The notes below the pieces were generated by a model. That model saw nothing but the letters and a program-made list of their open reading frames with translations. It had not been told where the DNA came from and did not search any database. This document shows positions 58,111-64,000 of a stretch of 64,000 nucleotides of DNA, one piece after another. Both the position numbers and the translations under genes were made by a program. The stretch spans positions 84,048 to 148,047 of the forward strand of contig NZ_FAOO01000005.1 of assembly GCF_900070205.1 (NCBI RefSeq). Reading direction: 5' to 3'. This DNA is from Candidatus Thermokryptus mobilis (GTDB taxonomy: Bacteria; Bacteroidota; Ignavibacteria; Kryptoniales; Kryptoniaceae). Numbering within the stretch: the stretch's first letter is position 1; every line of letters starts with the position of its first letter.

Positions 58111-59745
58111 TTATAAATACACAAATTGATGGTTGAATTCAAAAATCTCAAGCTCGTCAAACAGCTTGCTTATTAACCCAAAGCTATACTTATTTAAAAA
58201 ATAAGTTATGTTCAAAACTCTTTCCTGAAGTTCATCCTCCGGGAGTAGGTTCAATTTCAACTTTTGAATTTGTTGGTTTGCGATCTCATTTTTCCTCTGC
58301 GAAGCTGATAATGCCTTCTCATAAATGCTATTTATATGATAGAGGATTTTCCCCGATGAATTCGTAACCGCATCGCTAAGTGATGGGTCTATGCCGGAAA
58401 CAAAACTTTTAATCCCTTCTAACAACAGCTCAAACTGTGATTTTACTGAGTCAAAGAAACCTTGAATGTCAACTTCGGAATTTGAAAGTATAATTTTCTT
58501 CGCGAGGGATTGAAAATCGGTATAAACCTCCCTGATGTCAATTTGATACTTATCAAGAATTTTTTTCACCTTTGGTTCAATCAATGTCGCACTTATCCTC
58601 GGGAAGATAACCGGCATCTGGATGTTGAAATAATCATAAGCGGGTTTAAACTGCGCAAAGTAGGCAATTTCAGAGGGACCAGCAACATAAGCAACCGTTG
58701 GGAGAAGTGTATCTTGACATATTGGTCTTAACACAACATTTGGACTTAAAAGTTGAGGATTCGTTTCAAGTATGTTAATTAACTCCCCCTTGCTGAATTT
58801 AAATCTGATACCTTTCAATTTAAACATCCCCTCTTGCTCATCCGGTTCAATCGGAAACCTCCCGTCTTTGTAAATCAAGAAAAGATTCAAAGGTCGCGGT
58901 TTGACCTGCGCGTGATATTTCCTCTCAAGTTCAGCGCTTACATCAATTATCAAACCCGCCAACTTTGGATGTTCCTCTATCTCCTTCCTAAAAATGGGAA
59001 GGAGTAGTTGTTTCAACTCTGGATCGCTCGGATCTAAAAAAATCAATCCAAAATCCTTAAATAACTCAGAGCAAAATCTAACAAACGCCTCTGTGAAGTT
59101 AACTCCCTCATCATATGCGTAACGAAGTAAATTCATTATCTCGCTCTTAAACTCGCTATCTTGAAGTTCGGATTCAATTTTGTTGAGAACATCTTTTATT
59201 TTTTTGTCAAATTTCAACGCACCAACAGGTCCGTAATTTTCCTTAGGGATATGCTCCGGGATAAATTCAATTTTAACAAGTTCATTGTTTGAGTTAAAAA
59301 TCTTTGCGTTGTTTGCTTCAAAGAAATCATGGTCCTCGCCTTCAAGATAAAAAACGGGAACGAAGTTATATTCGGGGAATTTTTCAGCAAGGGCAGAAGA
59401 CAATTTTATCGCAGAAATTATCTTATAAATCGTATAAACGGGACCTGTGAAAAGCCCAACCTGTTGCCCCGTGACAACAGCTAAGGTGTTTTCCTTCTCA
59501 AAAAGATCAATGTTCTCACCGGCATAACGATTCCCAAGCGAAAGATTTTGCCTCCTTAAAATTTCGGCAACTTTATTGCGGTTTTTATATCCAGCAAGGA
59601 CATTTTGAATCAACCCTATATTAAAATCATTGAAATCGTGCGCATAATATCTTGCGACATTTTTAAAGTTATATATGTAATCAAGGAAAAGTTGCGTTGT
59701 TCCACCATAGTTTGGGAAAAGAAATTTAAAATTTAAAGTTCGCAT
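58111..59745 (-). CDS. bshC: Bacillithiol biosynthesis cysteine-adding enzyme BshC (putative)
   Basis: 544 residues, the BshC length. VVTGQQVGLFTGPVYTIYKIISAIKLS and the YLEGEDHDFFEANN motif (family hallmarks), also FVAGPSEIAYFAQ-like VAYVAGPSEIAYFAQFKPAYDY, and a long C-terminal coiled coil. BshC is proposed to add Cys to GlcN-malate; bshA and bshB are not in the window. The gene is 15 bp downstream of the AtuA-like gene. Confidence 0.9.
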   Translation of the reverse strand: MRTLNFKFLFPNYGGTTQLFLDYIYNFKNVARYYAHDFNDFNIGLIQNVLAGYKNRNKVAEILRRQNLSLGNRYAGENIDLFEKENTLAVVTGQQVGLFTGPVYTIYKIISAIKLSSALAEKFPEYNFVPVFYLEGEDHDFFEANNAKIFNSNNELVKIEFIPEHIPKENYGPVGALKFDKKIKDVLNKIESELQDSEFKSEIMNLLRYAYDEGVNFTEAFVRFCSELFKDFGLIFLDPSDPELKQLLLPIFRKEIEEHPKLAGLIIDVSAELERKYHAQVKPRPLNLFLIYKDGRFPIEPDEQEGMFKLKGIRFKFSKGELINILETNPQLLSPNVVLRPICQDTLLPTVAYVAGPSEIAYFAQFKPAYDYFNIQMPVIFPRISATLIEPKVKKILDKYQIDIREVYTDFQSLAKKIILSNSEVDIQGFFDSVKSQFELLLEGIKSFVSGIDPSLSDAVTNSSGKILYHINSIYEKALSASQRKNEIANQQIQKLKLNLLPEDELQERVLNITYFLNKYSFGLISKLFDELEIFEFNHQFVYL

Positions 59746-59760
59746 AGAAATCCATTTTAG

Positions 59761-61122
59761 TTATAACTCTTCAACTATTATTTCCGGTTTGACAAGTTCC
59801 TTTGGGATAAGCGTTGGCCAATATGCTATAACTTCGCTTGGATGTGGGCGACCTCCACCAAATCCTGTCACCCCAGGCGGACCAGTTAAAATAAGCGCTG
59901 GGATTTCCCTACCAAATCTATCAACCGCTTCGTAATTTTTACCTCGGACAGCAATTCTTAAAACAACTTCGTTCGGCTCAGGGACCGGATGCGCAAGCGC
60001 TCCGTGACAAGAGTTATAACCAAGGAATTCCGTATGGATTTCATCAAATTCAAGCCCGAGGTCTTTAAGTCTGGTTCGTATTATTTCATCTGCCTTTTTC
60101 GCCTTTTCAAGCGCATCTGGCCAAGAATATGTCAATGTTCCAACAGCCATATAACCCTCAAAATAAGACATTGAAACCTTGTAAAATTTCGTTGGCGGTC
60201 TTCCTTTAACCCCATAAACTTTAACTCTGTCTTTCCCAACTTGTTCAAGCTTAATTGTCGTGAAATCTGCTATTACCTCGGGTGTTATATAATTTGTTGG
60301 GTCTCCTATTTCATAAACGAGCTGTTCTGTAACGCTTTGAACTGTGACGAGACCACCTGTGCCTTCGTGCTTTGTAATTATGATTTCACCGTTTGGATAC
60401 GCTTCTGCTATTGGAAATCCAATGTGAGCCATATCCGGAACTGAGCGCCAATCGTAAGAAAAATTTCCCCCCGTTGCTTGAGCTCCACATTCAAGTATAT
60501 GCCCCGCAACTATTCCTGCTGCAAGCTTATCATAATCGGTTTCATTCCATCCGAACTCATATATCATTGGAGCAAGTGTAATCCCCGTGTCAGTAACCCT
60601 GCCCGTGATGACAATTTGAGCGCCTTGTTTTAATGCCTCGGCGACTGGAAAAGCGCCAAAATATACATTCGCACTCGTTATTCTATCACGAATTTTATCA
60701 ATCGGTTCGCCTGTGTCCATATTTTTAAAATCAACACCAAGTTTCACAAACTCATCAATTTTATCAAGTATATCATCGCCAAGGACAACGCCGATTTTCA
60801 AACCTTTTATACCAAGCTTCTGGGCAACCTTAAAGATTGCGTCTCGGCAAGCAATGGGGTTAACACCACCGCCATTTGTAACAACTTTTATGTTTTTCTC
60901 AACTATAATTGGAAGTATCCTCTCCATAAGTGTTACAAGGTCTTTCGCATAGCCAAGGTTCGGATCTCTTTTCTTTTGCTTTTGAAGGATTGACATCGTC
61001 ACCTCAGCAAGATAATCCATAACAAGATAATCAATTGGACCTTTTGTCACTTGATGTATCGGTGCCTCAAGCCAATCACCCCAAAACCCTTGACCTGATG
61101 CGATGCGAGTTTTCTCCTTCAT
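59761..61122 (-). CDS. AtuA-family (DUF1446) protein
   Basis: 453 residues. RIASGQGFWGDWLEAPI, YLAEVTMSILQKQKKRDPNLGYAKDL, VTNGGGVNP, VYFGAFPVAEALKQGAQIVITGRVTDTG, GHILECGAQATGGNF and PNGEIIITKHEGTGGLVT are the DUF1446 signature. AtuA is needed for acyclic terpene catabolism in Pseudomonas, but most family members are unassigned. The usual partner carboxylase genes are not adjacent, so the terpene role is not implied. It sits between bshC and a UbiA-type prenyltransferase. Confidence 0.85.
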   Translation of the reverse strand: MKEKTRIASGQGFWGDWLEAPIHQVTKGPIDYLVMDYLAEVTMSILQKQKKRDPNLGYAKDLVTLMERILPIIVEKNIKVVTNGGGVNPIACRDAIFKVAQKLGIKGLKIGVVLGDDILDKIDEFVKLGVDFKNMDTGEPIDKIRDRITSANVYFGAFPVAEALKQGAQIVITGRVTDTGITLAPMIYEFGWNETDYDKLAAGIVAGHILECGAQATGGNFSYDWRSVPDMAHIGFPIAEAYPNGEIIITKHEGTGGLVTVQSVTEQLVYEIGDPTNYITPEVIADFTTIKLEQVGKDRVKVYGVKGRPPTKFYKVSMSYFEGYMAVGTLTYSWPDALEKAKKADEIIRTRLKDLGLEFDEIHTEFLGYNSCHGALAHPVPEPNEVVLRIAVRGKNYEAVDRFGREIPALILTGPPGVTGFGGGRPHPSEVIAYWPTLIPKELVKPEIIVEEL

Positions 61123-61135
61123 CTTTTCCGTTCAT

Positions 61136-62044
61136 TTAGTTTAAAGAAAAGACCTCAAAAATTTTGTTCCTGTAAATTATGATAACGCAAGAAACAAACC
61201 AAAGGAGTATGTTTATCAACATCGGCGCATCCGACAAAATTATATCAGTCGGATTTTCACCGATATTTTTCCTGTAAATTAAATACATATACCTGAAAAT
61301 CCCATAAAGCACAAAAACAGTTGTGTAGATTAGCGCCTCGGTTTTGAAAAGTGAAACTGTCCTTTCAGAAATTGTGTAAAGTGCGTAAGATATAACCGCA
61401 CCGCTTGCGGTGATCGTGACCATTTGATCGGCAAACCTTAATGTGTACTCATCAAGGACTTTCCTCTGCTCGGAAATTTGTGATTCCCTGTTCTGGAAAG
61501 AGAAAAATAATTCCATCCTTCTTTTTGAAATCGCAAGGAAAAGAGAAAGGAAAAGGGTTGTGATGAAGAGCCATTTGGATACAATGACATTAATTGAATA
61601 TGCTCCAACTATAACTCTGAGCATGAAACCGAAAGCAATTATGAAAACATCCAACAGGACTACACCTTTTAAACTGAAAGAATAAGCAAGCATGAGCAAA
61701 AAGTAGAATACAATAAGTGCCGATGCCCTCAATGGAAGTTCGGACATTATCGGTATTGAAGCAAGTAAAAAGCAAAAAGCGACAAATAGGGCTCTACCTG
61801 GCTTAATTCTACCTGAAGCGATTGGGCGATTTCTTTTGATGGGATGTTTTCTATCTGATTCAGCATCAAGTATGTCATTGATTATGTAAGTTGCGGAAGC
61901 AACGAATGAGAAGGCGAGAAATGTTAAAAATTCAATTTTAATTTTTTCTATGTCAGTTACAAACTGCGAAAAGATAAGGGGAGCGAAGACAAACAGATTT
62001 TTAACCCAATGCTTTAAGCGAATTAATTTTATGTAGTCCTTCAA
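61136..62044 (-). CDS. UbiA-family prenyltransferase, decaprenyl-phosphate phosphoribosyltransferase-like
   Basis: 302 residues, eight or nine membrane spans. The first Asp-rich motif is NDILDAESDRKHPIKRNRPIASG (Asn56, Asp57, Asp60, Asp64), preceded by LRLKHWVKNLFVFAPL. The R-x-K-H-W-V-K-N and NRPIASG motifs are typical of DPPR synthase-like members, which transfer phosphoribose to polyprenyl phosphate in arabinan-linked pathways; homologues in other phyla have unassigned substrates. It precedes the AtuA-like gene by 13 bp. Confidence 0.8.
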   Translation of the reverse strand: MKDYIKLIRLKHWVKNLFVFAPLIFSQFVTDIEKIKIEFLTFLAFSFVASATYIINDILDAESDRKHPIKRNRPIASGRIKPGRALFVAFCFLLASIPIMSELPLRASALIVFYFLLMLAYSFSLKGVVLLDVFIIAFGFMLRVIVGAYSINVIVSKWLFITTLFLSLFLAISKRRMELFFSFQNRESQISEQRKVLDEYTLRFADQMVTITASGAVISYALYTISERTVSLFKTEALIYTTVFVLYGIFRYMYLIYRKNIGENPTDIILSDAPMLINILLWFVSCVIIIYRNKIFEVFSLN

Positions 62045-62065
62045 AATCTGTGCGAAAATTTTATT

Positions 62066-63745
62066 TTAAAAGACAAGCGGTTCTTGATAAACTCCCCAAA
62101 CTTCCTTCAGAGTTGATGTCATCTCTCCAAGCGTGCAATAAGCTCTTACACAATCAAGTATCTTGGGCATAAGCGGTTGGTTTTCCTCGGCTGCTTTTTT
62201 AAGCTCGGCTAAAGCCCTTTCAACCTCCGCTTGATTTCTGGTAGCTCTGACCTCAGCAAGTCGTTTCTTTTGTTTCTCAGCAACCTCTGGCGGAATTCTT
62301 AAAATTGGTATCTCAACTGGCTCATCTTCAACAAATTCATTGACGCCGACAATTATCCTCTCCTTTTTATCAAGTTCTTGTTGATATCTGTAAGCCGACT
62401 CCGCTATCTCCCTCTGGAAGAAACCATCCTCAATTGCTTTTATTACTCCCTCAAGCATTGAACCATTTGATGAATATGACTCAATCTTCTTGAAGTATTT
62501 TTCCGCTTCTTCTTCAATTTTATCCGTCAAAGATTCAACATAATAACTTCCACCCAGTGGGTCAATTACATTTGCAACGCCAATTTCATAAGCTATTATC
62601 TGTTGCGTCCTCAGGGCGATTTTCGCAGCTTTTTCGGTTGGGAGAGCATATGTTTCATCCATTGAATTTGTATGTAAGCTTTGGGTTCCTCCCAATACAG
62701 CAGCAAGAGCTTCAAATGCAGTTCTGACTATATTGTTCTCTGGCTGTTGAGCGGTGAGTGAGCATCCAGCTGTTTGAGTATGGAATCTTAACATCCAAGA
62801 CCTTGGGTTTTTAGCCCCATATTTTTCTCTCATATATCTTGCCCAGATTCTACGAGCTGCTCTGAACTTGGCTATTTCCTCAAAGAAATCAAGATGTGAG
62901 TTAAAGAAGAAAGAAAGACGCGGGGCAAATTCATCAACATCCATCCCAGCATTTATACACGCTTCAACATAAGCAAAACCATCAGCCAGCGTGAAAGCTA
63001 ACTCTTGAACAGCGGTTGCGCCCGCCTCACGAATGTGATAGCCACTTATTGAAATCGGATTCCACTGCGGGACATAATCCTTCGCAAATCTTATTGTATC
63101 AACTATCAATTTAACTGATGGCCCCGGGGGATAAATCCATTCCTTTTGAGCAATATATTCCTTCAATATATCGTTTTGAATTGTCCCTCGCAGCTGTTCA
63201 TACTTTACACCCTGCTTTTCAGCGACGACAAGATACATAGCCCAAATCATCGCTGCTGGGGCATTTATAGTCATTGAAGTTGAAACCTGATCAAGCGGTA
63301 TATCCTTAAAGACGATTTCCATATCCGCCAGCGAACTTACAGATACACCACAGACGCCAACCTCACCCTCAGCCATTGGGTCATCTGCGTCAATCCCCAT
63401 AAGCGTTGGAAGATCAAAAGCAACACTCAATCCCGTTTGCCCGTGCTTTAACAAAAACTTGAAACGCTGATTCGTATCCTCCGGGGTTCCGAAACCAGCA
63501 AATTGCCTCATCGTCCAAAGTCGCCCACGATACATATTGTAATGAATCCCGCGGGTATACGGATATTCCCCAGGGAAACCAAGCTTCTCCATATAATCAA
63601 ATCCCTCAAGATCATCAGGAGTGTAAAGCAAGTTAACTTCTATATCGCTTAATGTTGTGAACTTTATCCCGGTCCTTTTCATGCTGGAGTTTTCGGCTTT
63701 TTCAAGCCATTTCCTTTTTGCCTCACGGATTTTGTCCGCATTCAT
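62066..63745 (-). CDS. Methylmalonyl-CoA mutase, catalytic (large) subunit lacking the B12 domain
   Basis: About 559 residues: the TIM-barrel catalytic domain only. [76 protein letters not shown] and [13 protein letters not shown] are the mutase signature. There is no C-terminal cobalamin-binding domain, so a separate small subunit is needed. I take ATG 63745 ([10 protein letters not shown]) rather than the longer frame to 63841, because the family N-terminus starts here, AAGGTG precedes it, and the longer frame would overlap the upstream gene. Isobutyryl-CoA or related mutases are alternatives. Confidence 0.93.
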   Translation of the reverse strand: MNADKIREAKRKWLEKAENSSMKRTGIKFTTLSDIEVNLLYTPDDLEGFDYMEKLGFPGEYPYTRGIHYNMYRGRLWTMRQFAGFGTPEDTNQRFKFLLKHGQTGLSVAFDLPTLMGIDADDPMAEGEVGVCGVSVSSLADMEIVFKDIPLDQVSTSMTINAPAAMIWAMYLVVAEKQGVKYEQLRGTIQNDILKEYIAQKEWIYPPGPSVKLIVDTIRFAKDYVPQWNPISISGYHIREAGATAVQELAFTLADGFAYVEACINAGMDVDEFAPRLSFFFNSHLDFFEEIAKFRAARRIWARYMREKYGAKNPRSWMLRFHTQTAGCSLTAQQPENNIVRTAFEALAAVLGGTQSLHTNSMDETYALPTEKAAKIALRTQQIIAYEIGVANVIDPLGGSYYVESLTDKIEEEAEKYFKKIESYSSNGSMLEGVIKAIEDGFFQREIAESAYRYQQELDKKERIIVGVNEFVEDEPVEIPILRIPPEVAEKQKKRLAEVRATRNQAEVERALAELKKAAEENQPLMPKILDCVRAYCTLGEMTSTLKEVWGVYQEPLVF

Positions 63746-63770
63746 AGCAGTTTCACCTTTTTGGTTTTTT

Positions 63771-64000
63771 TTATAAAATTTTATTTTGCTTTCCATCGTA
63801 ATCAATTTCCCAAATTTCTGGCTGATTAGAAATTTTTCCAAGGTTTCTAACTCTGTTCACGATATCTTCATTGACAGAACCCAAACTTTCTGTTAAAACT
63901 AAAAGGATGGGCTTCGTGTTAAATTTCCTTGAATTCAACATATGACCCCCGATATCTTCCCTTGCCCAATTTATATAATATTCCAGTTGTTCTGGCGCAA
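63771..64000 (-). CDS. 3' end of an unrecognised gene (runs off the right edge)
   Basis: The minus-strand frame is open from base 64000 to a TAA at 63771, 76 residues: [41 protein letters not shown], ending YDGKQNKIL. The first codon is cut. No family recognised. It lies 25 bp upstream of the methylmalonyl-CoA mutase start. Confidence 0.6.
   Translation of the reverse strand, partial: APEQLEYYINWAREDIGGHMLNSRKFNTKPILLVLTESLGSVNEDIVNRVRNLGKISNQPEIWEIDYDGKQNKIL

Overview
The window looks like a chromosomal segment of a low-GC, probably thermophilic bacterium of the FCB superphylum (Bacteroidota / Ignavibacteriota / Kryptoniota type). This is inferred from a type IX secretion set (PorU-like C25 protease, PorV-like barrel, C-terminal sorting domains), a TonB-dependent receptor with a carboxypeptidase-regulatory-like N-terminal domain, DUF5683 and PorV/PorQ family proteins, a BshC homologue, and Lys/Glu/Ile-rich proteins. 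No 16S gene is present, so the placement is tentative. Coding is dense and almost entirely on the minus strand. The only plus-strand genes are a lipoprotein plus ribD (31.5-33.0 kb) and a TPR lipoprotein (57.6-58.1 kb).

Right-to-left (the direction of transcription), the main blocks are as follows. 62-64 kb: a partial gene, methylmalonyl-CoA mutase catalytic subunit, a UbiA-type prenyltransferase, an AtuA/DUF1446 protein and BshC. 56.0-57.5 kb: a wrecked locus holding a frameshifted LanKC-like lanthionine synthetase 3' end, an overlapping truncated ABC exporter and an unrecognised remnant. 45.4-55.9 kb: secA, porU-like, porV-like, an FnIII lipoprotein, an SLBB protein and the PII gene glnB. 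40.6-45.3 kb: parA (split by a frameshift), parB, ridA, DUF5683, an NHL-repeat protein and a glycosyltransferase. 33.0-40.5 kb: purN-purH-mreB-mreC-mreD-mrdA-rodA, so purine synthesis is linked to the rod-shape machinery.

19.2-31.4 kb: tRNA-Leu, tatC, a polyprenyl synthase, an outer-membrane protein, a secreted subtilase with a T9SS tail, a PfpI/DJ-1 protein, an AmrS-type radical SAM enzyme, a TonB-dependent receptor, a cysteine desulfurase and two unknown envelope proteins. 7.2-19.1 kb: the translation/transcription block tRNA-Thr/Tyr/Gly/Thr, rpmG, tRNA-Trp, secE, nusG, rplK, rplA, (L10 leader) rplJ, rplL, (attenuator-like hairpin) rpoB, rpoC and a clear intrinsic terminator. The EF-Tu gene that usually sits after this tRNA cluster is absent. 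0-7.1 kb: topA, a deoxyribosyltransferase-like protein, alanine racemase, mannose-1-phosphate guanylyltransferase, RlpA-like protein, LD-carboxypeptidase and the start of an outer-membrane barrel gene.

The window is mostly core genome: information processing, cell-wall synthesis and shape, chromosome partition, and Sec/Tat/T9SS export. I found no CRISPR array, prophage or insertion sequence. The least ordinary parts are the decayed lanthipeptide-type locus, the split parA, the missing tuf and the secA-porU-porV neighbourhood. I found no clear evidence of a wholly new system.
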